Positions 1-12,175 of a stretch of 64,000 nt of DNA are shown one piece after another (position 1 is the stretch's first letter; each line of letters opens with the position of its first letter). The stretch lies in the NCBI GenBank assembly GCA_963576475.1, contig OY754981.1, positions 27,690,132 through 27,754,131 of the forward strand, read 5' to 3'. Below the pieces are notes generated by a model. That model made no database searches and was not told the origin of the DNA. It worked only from the letters and a program-made list of their open reading frames with translations. This DNA is from Molanna angustata (lineage: Eukaryota > Arthropoda > Insecta > Trichoptera > Molannidae). Both the position numbers and the translations under genes were made by a program.

Positions 1-465
1 TAATAATAATTCATTTATCTGGTGCTGATGAATGATAACAAGACCATTCCAATGGCAATCTTGCTTAATTGTCAGCTCTGCGAAACAAAGTAGTCTTCAG
101 TAATTTAATTTATTAAATGAATTAAAAATTGCATCGTTTCACTTGTTTGATGATCACACTGTAGAGTGTTATATTGCATTTAAAAATTAGGAGGGAGGCC
201 TCAAGTATAGTAAATTTCCAGCAGAGCAGTACTAGAGTCCCATTACGTTATTACAAATTAGTTACGTACTTGTTTCCCCATTGGTTAAACAACATTGCTT
301 AATATAGGGAACTATCATCTCCCTGTGTTATTATTATCATTGTGTTGAGTGCATATCGTTTACCGCACTAAATCATCTCCTAGTAACAATGATATCTGCA
401 CTCGTTCCTTTGATCTACACATTGTCGTCCTAAGTTGCTTGAAATCCTTTTATATCGGTGGAAAT

Positions 466-3400
466 ATGAAAGTTACTTTGGAATTTTTGCAGGAGTTGAT
501 GAATGAAGAGGATCCAGATGTTACATTACATTCATTTCAGGTAATAACTTGTTCAATCATAACTTTCAATTACAAATTATTATTTTTTGATATTATTTTG
601 GTTAAAATCATGTTTAATTATAAAGAGTATGTATAAGAATTTGCCAAAATATGTTGACAATATTCTATAAATAGTGTAGAATCTTATTCCTCCAAGGTAG
701 AATCAAAAGATTTTTTTATTGTATAACATTTACAAAAATATAATAATGCTGACAGCTGTGAATGTTCATTTAATAGATGCCTACATGGATCATTAATTAA
801 TCTATGGTACAGAGTAAAAATAATTTCTACTATAAATACAAAGTGCAGTAATACAAATTCTTTAAAATAACATATTGAATTAGATATTAAAAAGCCAATC
901 TACAAACGCAGGCATCTTCAATGAATGATTAATCTTAGGGCCATTATATGTTTGGACACTTCATTCCTCTAAAATATACGAGGTAAATTGTTTGATAAGG
1001 ATGGCCACAATTGCATTGTGATGAAACAATGCCCCAATTTGCCATTAATTAGTTGCAGTGTTCTTGTTCAGTGCTAATCTTATTTAGAAAGGTCAATAGT
1101 TTTAACAACCATTATGTCCAAACCCATTTTCTGTAGTCAAAAAGTAGTGTGTATTTTGATAATCTTTCACTCAATTTTCATTTTAGCTTGCACCTGGATC
1201 AGGACGAGGTGACAACTACACAGCGATGCTTTATAGGATTCACGTCGAAGGAACAAAAACTAAACAGATGAGAACTGAACTGAATGTGGAAAACCTGGAA
1301 GAGACCGTTTCCCAGGAAATACATGAGCCCTGGCTGAGATCAGTCATATTCAAGTGTCTTCCGGACAGTATAGCGCGGAGAGAAGCTTACAAGAGTGATG
1401 CGTTGTTTTGCAACGAAGTAGCATTTTATACAAAGATTATTCCTGCTCTGTTTAAGTTTCAAGAAGAGCATTTGGACCCTGTGGCTGACCCGTTTGAGGC
1501 CATTCCAGAATGCTATCTTGCCAGAAATGACGTGTTGCTTTTGGAAGATTTGAACTGCAGAGGGTTCAGTATGGCCGATAGAAAGATGGGGCTCACGACG
1601 GATCAATGTAGAGCTGTCTTGATTCAGTTGGCCCGACTCCATGCTCTGTCGTTGGCAATGAAACAACAGCAACCGGAAGAATTTTATGAACTGTTGAATT
1701 TACAAGATGGTATCTCAGAAGGTAAGTTGAATCAATATTCTTTTCTTAATTGTTATATTATAATGTATCATCTTCTATTTTCTGAAAAATGAAAAGTAAA
1801 CAAATTCGAAAAGAATAGAGGAGACAGTATATGTAATCCAACTATCGATTTGTTCAAGAGAATTTATTTCTCTTAACATATTGACAAAGTATAAAGCAAA
1901 GATATGCGAGATTTGTATGCAGGGTCTATATTTTTCACAGTTTTTCCAACTATGAAATCAAAAAACATCAACTTAGAGGCTTCGCAGCATATTATGTTCT
2001 GTATATGTGGATTTACTTAGATTTCGGAGTAGAAAATTTAGTGTGTCTGTGTGTGTTTCTTATAACTTTGATCCGCTCAATTCAGAGCCCAAAATTTCAG
2101 AATATATAGATAATTTATAGGCCTACAAAACTATTATACTCAGAATTTTGAATTTTCGTTTCAGTCAAATTTTACTTTATTTTTCCATATATCTCAAAAA
2201 CCATAAAAGCTAGAATGCTGAAAATTGGTATAAATATAGACAAATACAAAAACTCAAATTATTTTTTTCAAAAAAGTTTCAGTGTTTCTCAAACATTTTA
2301 TATTAAGGAAATTTTTTTTATGATAAATTTATGTGTTTAACACTGCTTATATTTCAAAATTTTTTAAAAATATCAAAATAAATCTGAAACACTTCAACTA
2401 GAAATAAGAATAAAAAATACCATAGATTTTTTGTCTTAGAAAATATTTGTGATACAAATATTTTCTAAGACAAAAGCAAAAAGAAGCATTAGGAAACAGA
2501 AAGAATTCGAGATTCTTCCCTAAAAAACTTCAACCACTTCTTAAAAATGATTAATGAATATGATAATGCAATTGAAATGAAACTTTATTCCTAATTTAGA
2601 ATAATATCTGCTTAAGAATCTTTGGTTGTCTATGAAATATAATTATTTCAGTAGGATTGAAACTCGCCTAATCTTAACTATCCTTAAATGCTTCATTTCC
2701 TATTTCCTTATTATACCAACATAACATGCTTGTATAATCTACAAGATAATTGACCAAATTCATTTCAATTAAGGTAATCTGTTTACTATTTTTACAAAGC
2801 TACTTTTTTGCACTTCACGATTATAATTGTTCAATCATCCTAGATATTTTAATTTTATGTGGTTATTTCTAAGTAGTGAATCAAATAAACATACTAACAA
2901 AACATTACAACAAAAACATATTTTAATATTCACCAAATAATTAAAATGAAAAATTCTTTTGTCAATCATTTATGGAGACCATCAATATTATCTGGAATTT
3001 CACAAACAAGGAATTATACTTTAATGACAGAATGTATATCATTAGTAGTTGTTAAACACATTTCTGAACATACAAAGATAAATAATTAGGTTCATGCATG
3101 AAGGTATAGGTATAATAATCATTCTTTTTCTAATTATTTTCAACAGGTTTATTCGATACTGAAAATGAGGAATGGTACAGAGGATATTATAGAGTTGCGG
3201 CAAGAAACGCTTTGGCTATGGTGAAGGAAGCCCTACCTTCTGACCAAGATAGCTCCAGGTATCTGAAGAAGTTCAGTGAATTTGTCGGGGACGGAACTTT
3301 CTTTACTAAAATGGTGTCCTTGGTCTCCCCTCAAGAACCATTAGCTGTCTTCTGTCACGGAGACTGCTGGACTAACAATATTCTCTTCAAATATTCTGAT

Positions 3401-6400
3401 GGGCAAATTGAAGAGGTAATAAAAAGATTTATTTTTTAACACCTAATAAAGTAAAACATTATTTTTGACAAGTAATATTTAATATGATTATAAAAGAATG
3501 GCAACATTCTTCTGAATTTGCTATATAAGACTTCTTTGGCGTTGGCAAGTACTTGATCGAAGGCCTCCCGGTCCTGCACCATCCAGAACAACTCCTTCAC
3601 ACTCCTCAATCTAGTCCATTCACGGATGTTATGCAGCCAAAATGTCTGCCTTTTGCCAGGTACACCTTATCTATCAACATCATTTTAATATAAAACAAAA
3701 CCAACTGTATTATTTATGAAATGTAATGTAGGGTTAGATGTTTTCAGAAGATCACAGGATTCCAAACTTTTTGATCTAAGGGGTGCTCTGACACTGATTG
3801 AAATTTTCGTTTTGAAAATGTTTGATATACCCTTTTTTTTCAAATACCTCCCTAACCGCATTTATTTGTTGAATGTTCCAGGTATGTTTGGTTGACTTTC
3901 AACTGGTTAGATATGGTTCCCCTGCATTGGATTTGGCAAATTTAATTTACTGTTGCACATCACGAGACCAGAGGACTGAACATCTGTCCTCACTTCTCAG
4001 CACATACCATCATCATCTATTCAACAGACTAGTGGAACTTACGCCAGAAGAACAACATTATACGATACTAATGGACAAAGATAAACTCTGGGAAATGTAA
4101 GGATAAAATTAATTTTAAAATTTTTGCTAGCAGCTGTGAGGCACCGGCTTAGAATAGTGCTTCCTCTCTTTTCTATTATCATATATGTCCCATAAGAGCC
4201 GGGTATTCAAAAATACTAAAGGTAAAATAACACCTCACGTAGTTCAGCAATGAGGTTCACCATCTATTCTGAATGTTGTTTATTTAGGTGAAACACATGT
4301 GTCATGCTTCCTTTTATAAGATAATGCACACCCGCACTCTTGTTGCTGGTTACCCCACAATGCATGCTGTCGATAGTTGTAAATTTCTTGGTCTGGTTGT
4401 TGATAGGAATCTACAATGGTCACCACACATCGATCACCTCTGTAGCAGGCTAAATTCAGCGATCTATGCCATTAAAAAAGTTAAGGATGTCTGCGGCCAG
4501 GATACAACGAGATGTGTGTATTTCGCGTATTTTCATAGTATTATGTCATACGGTGTGATGTTCTGGGGGAGGGCGACTGACTCTAACAGAGTTTTTGTAT
4601 TGCAAAAGAGAGCGGTTAGGATTATTCTTAATTTGCGCCCAAGAGATTCCTGCCGTGAATATTTTAAAAAATTGGACATACTCACATTGGCTGGCGTCTA
4701 TATTCAGGAATGCCTTACCTATGCTCGACATAATATGAAAAACACTCCTCTTAACTCGGAATATCATCAGTATAATACATGAGGTGCAAACAACATCAGA
4801 CCTGCAAAGTGCAGACTGGCAAAAGTCTCAAATAGCTTTGTGAGACAGAGTACCTATAAAGCTGTATAACTGCCACCTCACATACGGTCTTTGAAAGGAG
4901 TTGGTTTTGAGAAAGAGACGAAGAAGTATCTCGTCGATAAATCATTTTATATAACTGACGAAATGCTAAATGAAAGAGATTTCAATTAGCATGGAGTATT
5001 TTGTCTTTGTTTATTAACAATAATTTGTTTGTTTATAATCAATGACGACTCCGAGTGCTCTGCTTGGGAGCCTATGGAGTATAAACCAATACTACATTAT
5101 ACTATACAACTAATGTGGGATAATCTGTTATGGTATGAATACTATGACATAAAATTTTGAACAAAGTATTAAATTTGAAATTTATCATGTTAAAGTTTTT
5201 CGCAGTTTATAGAAAAAATAAAAAAAACCTTCTTGAAATATTTTCCCTAGAAACTCAATTTCTTACCCCTTGTTTCATATGGTTCATTAGAAATGTGTGG
5301 TTTTTTTGTTTTTACAAAAGATCAATCTTAATTTCAATTTAAAAGCATGATCTTCAGTGCATGTATATATATATATTTGATGCAATGTTAAATGTTTGTA
5401 TAATATATGATTTTGCTTTTTACTATGTTTTGAATTTATGGTATTGTCATACTTCTTACAATAGGTATTGTCTCTATAATACAATAGTCCTAGAACAGGT
5501 CTTATACCTAGTAGAGTGTTGCAACTGTAACTTTAAGTATATATAAATTTGAAACAATCAAGGTGATTAAAATGACTGCATTAAGTATAAGGTTTGGTTT
5601 AGAGCTCGATAAGAGCAGGGCAAAAGTGACATGTTATTCAACGTCGAATGTCAATTGAATTTATTGGTTGAATCAAATCAGAGAAGGTATATCGTTATAC
5701 TAAATTTATTATTAGAATCTATCAATCTATTGATATCTGAATGATTTCAAAGCTTTTGATTACTTTTTATATTCAAATAAAATTCTAGGATAAATGAAGA
5801 GTTCCATAGATGTGGCAAGTTTGGTCTTGGATTGGCTTTGGATATGATTCCCATATCAACCTGTGACAGTGACCAAGCTCCCGATCTATATCAAGACAAG
5901 GTATCCACATTTCATATTTATAACAATATTTCAGTACCTACCTATTGTATGATTTAAGTTACATTCACAGCCGATTTCATTCACCTATAGCACAAGCATT
6001 TATGCTTAATTTAGGGAATATATTAGGATGTAGGTATATGTACTTTTCACAAGGACATATTCATTCTTTTTAAAAAAAATCATATATTTACTAAGATTTT
6101 TTAATTTTTGTTCCTGTAAAGGGTAATTTTTATTTCTTGTTTCCATATACCTCAATACAAATGCAATTTCCGAAAAGTTTTTTACAAAAAAGTTCCAGGG
6201 TTTCTCAAACTTCTTTTACTAAGAATAATATTTTTCTATGATAAATTTATGTGTTCAACTGCCTATATTTCCAAAAATTTAAAAACATTGAAAAACAATG
6301 AAATACTAAATAATTTGGATTTGAGGTTTTATAGTTTGTAAAGTATTAGTATCCATAGCTTAGTTAGTATTCCATATGCTTAGCATAATAGTCTTCAGAA

Positions 6401-6858
6401 TGCGTCAATTTGTGAAAATTACTCATTATAAAGCTATCAGCAAACATCTTGAAAAGTTTGTTATGTAACAATTTATCTGAATAAAATAATAGAAACATAA
6501 AAACAAACAACAATAAAAATAATAAAAAGAGATTAGAGGAGAGAAGGGGTTAAGGACATGATAAGGAAACAAAATTAAGTATTATGTGTAAGGAAATAAT
6601 GCTTCAGATTTCTTTTGAAAGCGGGAAGTGTTAATGAAAGTCAAATTTGCGATGGGATGGGATTTCAAAGTCAATTAACATACCTTAAAAACTTTACTAA
6701 AATACCAAATATGTTTATTTAAATCTTACAACCCTTTTCAGGATTCTGACATATCTAATGTAGCAGTTGAAAACACACCCGTGTGGACATCCAACGAACT
6801 ATGCCGTCAAAAAATGGCTGATTTAGTTCAAGAATTAGTTGACAATGGAGCATTATAA
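466..6858 (+). CDS. CHK/EcKinase-like small-molecule kinase, six exons
   Basis: Exons read by eye: 466-540, 1187-1721, 3147-3415, 3882-4096, 5789-5900, 6742-6858. Every junction is GT/AG, phases agree, and the 1323-nt sum gives 440 residues, normal for the insect EcKinase-like (CHK-like) family. Exon 2 opens with the family's APGSGRGDNY glycine-rich segment. Residues 274-281 (HGDCWTNN) are the Brenner-type catalytic motif, and VDFQ at 297-300 is the metal-binding motif, followed by SPALDLANL. The family phosphorylates small hydroxylated compounds such as ecdysteroids, and detoxification roles are proposed; the substrate here cannot be read. The start at 466 is the ATG heading the short first exon before the conserved glycine-rich segment; an in-frame upstream ATG at 349 would add 39 unconserved-looking residues. 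AATAAA begins at 6858, on the last base of the stop codon. Introns 2 and 3 hold a perfect hairpin and a LINE scrap; intron 4 holds a SINE and a LINE remnant. Confidence 0.9.
2429..2475. repeat. perfect 22-bp hairpin with 3-nt loop
   Basis: Arms 2429-2450 and 2454-2475 are exact reverse complements around the loop GAT. It lies in kinase intron 2. No repeat family was recognised. Confidence 0.85.
3532..3660 (-). pseudogene. LINE ORF2 C-terminal scrap (WLHNIREW type)
   Basis: Read on the minus strand, 3660 to about 3532 encodes an open stretch containing GKRQTFWLHNIREW and then KELFWMVQDREAF. This is the C-terminal end typical of one insect non-LTR retrotransposon group. A related + strand scrap lies at 43720-43990. 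Only about 43 codons survive, inside kinase intron 3. Confidence 0.65.
4126..4370 (+). repeat. SINE-like repeat family A copy
   Basis: Begins near GCTGTGAGGCACCGGCTTAG and contains the landmarks AGAGCCGGGTA, TTCAGCAATGAG and ATTCTGAATG. The same landmarks occur in order at 57103-57375 (+) and in reverse at 61960-61711. This copy runs into a LINE fragment at about 4365, where the expected tail is replaced. Confidence 0.7.
4365..4990 (+). pseudogene. CR1/Jockey-type LINE reverse transcriptase C-terminal fragment
   Basis: An open frame from about 4370 to the TGA at 4780-4782 encodes the thumb and C-terminal part of a LINE RT. It includes CKFLGLVVDRNLQWSPHID, IMSYGVMFWG and VLQKRAVRIILNLRPRDSCR. 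Similar sequence continues after stops to about 4990 (LPPHIRSLKG, FEKETKKYL). It lacks the catalytic half and is a decayed 5'-truncated copy inside kinase intron 4. Confidence 0.75.
5970..6075 (+). repeat. SINE family B tail fragment
   Basis: Matches the body of the tRNA-derived family B (TTCACCTATAGCACAAGCAT, then GTAGGTATATGTACTT and CATATTCATT) but lacks the tRNA-like head. Lies in the last kinase intron. Confidence 0.6.
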
Positions 6859-6863
6859 ATAAA
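6858..6863 (+). promoter_or_regulatory. candidate poly(A) signal overlapping the kinase stop codon
   Basis: AATAAA starts on the final A of the TAA stop at 6856-6858. If used, the 3' UTR would be only about 20-30 nt. The next sequence downstream (6961 on) is a transposon nest, so a longer native 3' UTR would have been interrupted. Use of the signal is inference. Confidence 0.5.
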
Positions 6864-7154
6864 ATGGATTGATATTAACTATATACATGATTCCAAGAAG
6901 TTTTGTCTATCAGTAAATTTGCTGCTTAAACAAAGACACAATTTGCAAAATATGTTAATATTGTTGACTCGCGGTAATCCGACAAACATTTTGCATAGCG
7001 GTGTCGGATTATATAGAGTACTGCCACAGACCCCCTGTAGTTCGAAACTTTTTGAAAAAAAGAGTACTTTGTAATCTAACAAATTACATGTGAAATGGTA
7101 AGATTCTATGTATATGTACGATAAATCATAGAATTTACACATACCTACATTTTT

Positions 7155-7970
7155 TTTATAGAATGAACATGTCCTTATACTAAGTACATATATACATCCT
7201 GATACGGAATGGGACACTTGGCTACGGCCACTTGGGTGCGGGACACTTGAGTGCGACGGACACTTGGCTGCGAGCCCACTTGGTCGCGAGTTCAAAAATA
7301 TATCTTTCTGCTTAGGAATGAAGTTGATATACAAGTATACACAGACATTTAAAATATAAAGAGATATATTTAAGTTTAAAAGTATAAAGTAAAAACAAGG
7401 TTATTTAATGAAATTATTTTTCATACTATACATATGAGAATTTTTTATACCCATGCCTACATGAAAAGTGAATTATAGTTTTTTTCGAAATTTGTTGTGA
7501 TAACAAAAAAATTCTCATATTTATACTCCTAGTATAAAGAATAATTTCACTTAATAAACTTGTTTTTACTTTATACTTTCAAACTTAAATATATCTCTCT
7601 ATATTTTAAATGTCTGTATACTTGTATAACAACTAGATGATGTATATAAAGAGCATTACAAAAATTGGTAAGAAACAATTCATTCCTAAGCAGAAAAAAA
7701 TATTTTTGAATTCGCGACCAAATGGGCTCGCACCCAAGTGTCCCGCAGCCAACTGTCCGCCGCAGCCAAATGTCCGCCGCAGCCAAGTGTCCCGCAGCCA
7801 AGTGTCCGGCAACCAAGTGGCCGCAGCCAAGTGTTCTAGACCGATCCTGATACATTCCCTACTAAAAAAAATGCTTGTGCTATAACGAAACCAGTTGTGG
7901 AAGGATTCAAATCCGCGACTACTGGATTACTAACCCAGTGGCTAACCGCGCTTTGCCATCACCCATGTAC
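7155..7970 (-). repeat. SINE family B copy split by a foldback element
   Basis: Two halves of one minus-strand tRNA-derived SINE flank the foldback element. The body is at 7155-7205 and the tRNA-like head at about 7844-7970 (AACCCAGTGGCTAACCGCGC, ATTCAAATCC). Other copies at 30622-30788 and 37145-37304 show the uninterrupted order. Confidence 0.7.
7206..7843. mobile_element. foldback-type element with long tandem-repeat inverted ends and 10-bp TSD
   Basis: Inverted arms 7206 to about 7445 and about 7498 to 7843 surround a spacer of roughly 50 bp. The outer part of each arm is an array of short units based on CACTTGGCTGCGG; the right arm has more units than the left. The inner arms match over about 200 bp (TTTAAGTTTRAAAGTATAAA and on). 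ATCCTGATAC occurs directly at 7196-7205 and 7844-7853 as target-site duplication. Long inverted ends built from tandem repeats plus a 9-10 bp duplication resemble Drosophila Foldback elements, which belong to the Mutator-like superfamily. No transposase is present; the superfamily is inference. Confidence 0.75.
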
Positions 7971-8617
7971 ATATATACATATTATAGGCATGTCGGATTA
8001 CAGGGGGCGCCGGATTACTGAAAGTCTACTGTACAGTTAAGTACAAACTTGAACATGATAAAAAATCACAATTTTTAAAATATAAGTTTATGACATCTAT
8101 TAATTTATTGTATTTGGTAAATTCAAGACCACATATTTCTTTTTTTTTTTTTTATAAAATAATTGTATGCAATCTTGTAAATAAATTTTATATCTATTTC
8201 ATTGTGTCTTTATTTTGTGGCACCGTACCTACATGTTTTGCAAAATATTTTTTTTTTTAAATGTTTTTGAGGTATCAAATGGAAACCATTAAAATAGTTG
8301 TAAATAGTTGTAGTTGTACTCAAAAAGTTGATTAAAGTAAAATTAAGATCAGTTTCAGACTTAGCAATCTTTGGGGTTAAATTAATAGAATAACAATATT
8401 AATTTACAATAAACGTTGAAATTAAAAAAATATTATAATTAAATTGAATTTCATATTGTTAGATTGACATTGGAAAAGGAATAAATATAAAACAGAAAAA
8501 TATATAAAAAATATAATTACATTCATAAAATACAAGTACAAACTTCACAATTAAATACAATTTTAGAAAAACACGTCATTTAAATACGTATTAAAAAACA
8601 ATGGATAAAATCACATT

Positions 8618-11453
8618 TCACACGATGCTCGTTTTAAGGATGCTTTTGATCGATGGCGATGAATTTACAATTTTCTTTTGCATTTTAAAAATGTCGCCAT
8701 GTTGAATTTTCATGTGGTGAGCTAGATCCTCCTTTTGCTTGAACTGTCCTAAGCAAATAAAGCAATCAAAATATAATTTCTCTGAAAATAAAAACATATT
8801 TCTTTACCGCATTTTTATTTATAAATACCATTCAAAGTGTTTATTCATTGAATATTTTATATTTACTTACATAAAATGCTATTTAATCAGTTTAATAAAA
8901 TAAGAGAAAGTAGGTACCATTATGGGAAGCAAAGTGTTTCAATAGTTTATTTTCATCTGGAAAATCTTTGAAGCAGATTTCACACACATGGAATATTTTT
9001 TTGACACCAAGATCAGATTTCTTGCTTTGTTTTGATTTAACGCTGTTATTTGAACTGAAAACATCAATGCGATAAAAGAATCAAGATCTTTATGATAATT
9101 TGAAAAAATATTTAACAATGGTACTTTTTAATCTGGAACTTTTTAATCAGAGACATTTGAAATCAAAAATTAATGACACATAAAATAATAATTTTCTTAG
9201 ATAAAAAGGAAAGGAACAAAATCTACAAAGTGATTTTGATGATAGGTAAATAAAATAAAAATAATAATATCTACCTTTTAGATTTTGGACTGTTGATACT
9301 TTCACGAGTGTCATGATTAGTTTTTTTATGTTTTATGAGTGACATTTTACTCATAAACCTGAAACAAAATATTCAAATACAGTTACAAAAATTTGCTTAC
9401 TAAATTTAAAACTCTAAATTAAGAATAAAATACTAATTCTCCATATATATATATTTTTTTCGTTATTACACAACAACTGCTGCCAATTACAGTGTGATAT
9501 GCAGTTCGACGACGGCTATCTCTTTTTGGGGTAAGATTTGAAGTGCCCTATATTCCAATGGAACAAACCTACCTCATCCAAGAGCGAGTTAAATTTTTCC
9601 ATAATACACACCAGAGCGCTGCGGGCCACTTCATCAGTTCTGGAATGAGGGACGTTCAGAAGATTACATCTTCTCCCCCTATGTAATTGGATGGTAAAAA
9701 AAACCCTAGCCTTTCTAGCAATTCAGGACAGTCAATAATATTATTGAAAATCTTGAAGCCGATAAAGAGTTGTGCGTTATCACGCCTACTTTCGAGGCTC
9801 TGATAGTAACAGGCCATCAATAGTTCTGGGTGGTGCATGTAGGTATGTCGGACACACTCGGTGTAGTATATAAGAATAATATTGTAAGTAATGATATTTC
9901 TTATAGAGTCTCGGGTACTATGTCAAATATTAATTTAACATGCACCCATTAACAACTCGTCACATTCTGGAGACTAATGATATTTATCCCAATTATAAAA
10001 TTTAATAATTACACAGTAAAAAACTTACATTTTGCCACAATCTGTGCAGTAAAAGTTTTGCCTAGATTTATTTTCATTACTAATATGTTTATCTGAGTTA
10101 CATATTTTGTTGTGTCTTGATCTTTTTCTAATACTAGGACAGATCATAATGTGCTTGCTTAGCCTGAGAAAATACAATCCACAGCCGGAACAAACTCCTG
10201 AACAAATAGTTTTAGTTTTCATCTTTTTCAACATTTTTTTCTTACCACTCTTGTTTAGTTCCGCGACAAACAAATTTGTCAATTTGCTGAAATGTTTAGT
10301 TTTGTACCTTTTCAAAGTGTTCATTTTCGATAAGACTTGATCGCAAACTTGAGCTACATATGACTCAGACATGTTCTTTGAAGGCTTTGGCACTTTCTTT
10401 TTGTTAGTGGAGGTTTTTTTTTTCTGTGAATCTTTAGAATCTTTGCTCAGACTTCTTGGTATGGAAGTATTGGATAAAGTCTTTTTTATTGTATTTTTAT
10501 TTTTGACACTTGTTTTTGATATAAACTTCTGTTCTGATTTTGTACCAGGGCGAGGCTTATTTGACTTCTCAAGATTATTGGATGATATTTTACGTACTGG
10601 ATCTTTAGTTTTAATTTTAGAAGATGATTCATTAGATTCTACGATGGACACAGAATGTTTAATTTTATTTTTAAGATTGTAAGATAATTTTGATTTTTCC
10701 GATTTCATAGAATTTATTTCTAAACATGAATCATTCATTTTCATGCTTGACAATGTTTCGCATTTACTAATATCCACATTCGTTATTGATCTCATTCGAA
10801 ATTGTGAAAATATGCATTGTCTTTTAAAATGACAAGCTACTGATAGTATCTTGTTACATGTATTACAAATCATATCATTTTTCTCAACCTAAAAAAATAT
10901 TATATACAATTATATGACATACCTAATTACAGTAAAATTTGTACATATTTTAAGAATTGTTGTTGATATGTCAATAGCTGGAAGATTAAAAATGATCAAT
11001 TTTAAATAAATAAATAAACAAATGGTATTTCTAGTGAAAATAGATCTGTCCTAAAATGAAATTATTTCTCTTATATTATGTTAAATATTTGTGTAAGTGT
11101 ATAAAATGTCCATGTATTTACATATTCAGATTATCCTAATTGATTTAAATAAAAAACCATGCAATTAATTTTCAACATATTTTAATATGATGATACCTCA
11201 ACATTTGCTAGAAATGATAATTCCGAAACAATATTCTCCGAAACTGGTGCAAGATTTTCAACATTTAATGATAAACAAGCAACACATTGTTTTTCTTTGT
11301 TGATGATGGTTTTTGACACTAAAAGAATAAATAAGTAAATACATTTTAAAAAGAAGAGAAAAATGTTTTTTTTAACAAATGTAATCAAAATGTATAAACC
11401 TAAAACTAACTAGGATATGATGGCAGTATAAGACTTCCAGGATAGCTTTCCAT
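8618..11453 (-). CDS. ZAD domain C2H2 zinc-finger protein, six exons
   Basis: Exons in transcript order: 11453-11411, 11318-11197, 10888-10029, 9358-9275, 9054-8918, 8781-8618, all GT/AG with consistent phases; 1410 nt gives 469 residues. The N-terminal ZAD has CVAC at 26-29 and CNTC at 63-66. A long Ser/Lys-rich linker follows, with one CxxC...H...C knuckle (CSGCGLYFLRLSKHIMIC). Three C2H2 fingers are each assembled across introns: C336/C339/H352/H357, C394/C397/H410/H414 and C422/C425/H438/H443. ZAD proteins are insect transcription regulators that dimerise through the ZAD; the target here is unknown. The first exon (14 codons, donor GTTAGT) is the weakest part. An ATG one codon upstream at 11456 is also possible. 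Confidence 0.85.
9480..9860 (-). pseudogene. LINE C-terminal remnant
   Basis: Minus-strand frames encode fragments of the tail region of an insect LINE. Near 9838-9656 is YYQSLESRRDNAQLFIGFKI then IIDCPELLERL. After a frameshift comes TDEVARSALVCIMEKF and DEVGLFHWNIGHFKSYPKKR down to about 9515. It lies inside an intron of the zinc-finger gene and is broken by stops. Confidence 0.6.
9905..9985 (-). repeat. SINE family C tail fragment
   Basis: Contains the family C body landmarks (GGTACTATGTCAAATATTAA, TTTAACATGCACCCATTAAC, CACATTCTGGAGACT) without the tRNA-like head. Located in an intron of the zinc-finger gene, beside the LINE remnant. Confidence 0.6.
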
Positions 11454-11456
11454 CAT

Positions 11457-12166
11457 GATATGTTGTAAAGTGAAATACTGAAATTTAAATGTTTCAATCA
11501 ATGTGACATTTTGATATATCAAACAAAAGAATGACTATATTTTCATCTAATTCTTTAACACTATCCATCACATGGCCTTTCTGATAAATAAGTAAGAAAA
11601 TATAACAACTAAAATATTAATTTATACCAAGATTTATACTTATAAATATTTTGTGTAGGTAGGTACCAAAGAATCTAAAAAAAACTGTTTGTGTAGGTAC
11701 CAAAGAATGAATTAATGTATTTATTTACCATTGATTCACGTACTTAATGAGGTAAGCAGAAATATCCGAATGCCATACATCTCTCAAACTCTTATTTTCG
11801 CTGATACTCCAGGCCCATTATATAAATTCATCTTTTTTTATGAAATTAATACTTAAGATTTGTTTTTTTAAGTAACTCTCTAATAATGCTAAAGTAATCA
11901 TGAATATAAAATTATAACAAAAATTAATTTCATTGGACTGTTTTTCTCATCATTTTGTGATTAATCAATAAACTATCTGTTTATTTTTTTTAAAATCAAT
12001 GTAGCAAAATTTTTCCGTTATTAAATTATAAATAAATCATTACAAAATTAATCATTCCTCCAAGCAAGCAATTATCCGTAGGTATTATAATACACTCTTT
12101 GCAAGCAATCAACACTTCGCGAAAATTTAAATTGTCATAGATAACATTCATTTGATGAGATATAGA
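11457..12166. other. intergenic region, no feature recognised
   Basis: AT-rich sequence upstream of the zinc-finger gene; its promoter should lie here, but no core promoter motif stands out. A short imperfect duplication (TGTGTAGGTA, ACCAAAGAAT) occurs near 11650-11710. Confidence 0.4.
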
Positions 12167-12175
12167 CAATAAGTA

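Larger units (their letters stand above)
6961..8031. mobile_element. pogo/Tigger-like non-autonomous element, carrying nested insertions
   Basis: The right end, read inward on the minus strand from 8031, is CAGTAGACTTTCAGTAATCC, a typical pogo/Tigger terminus, with TA at 8032-8033. The left end from 6961 (TTGTTGACTCGCGGTAATCC) matches at about 15 of 21 positions and is preceded by TA. Both subterminal regions also share CCCCCTGTA. No transposase is present. Nearly all the interior is later insertions, so the original element was only about 200-300 bp. The family call rests on the terminus and the TA target. Confidence 0.55.

Noticed and set aside
349..465. In-frame upstream extension of kinase exon 1
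   Set aside because: Possible, but the added residues do not resemble the family and the ATG at 466 gives the usual length.
7571..7885. ORFs rich in CGHLAAGHL-type repeats
   Set aside because: They translate the foldback element's minisatellite arms; repeat artefacts.
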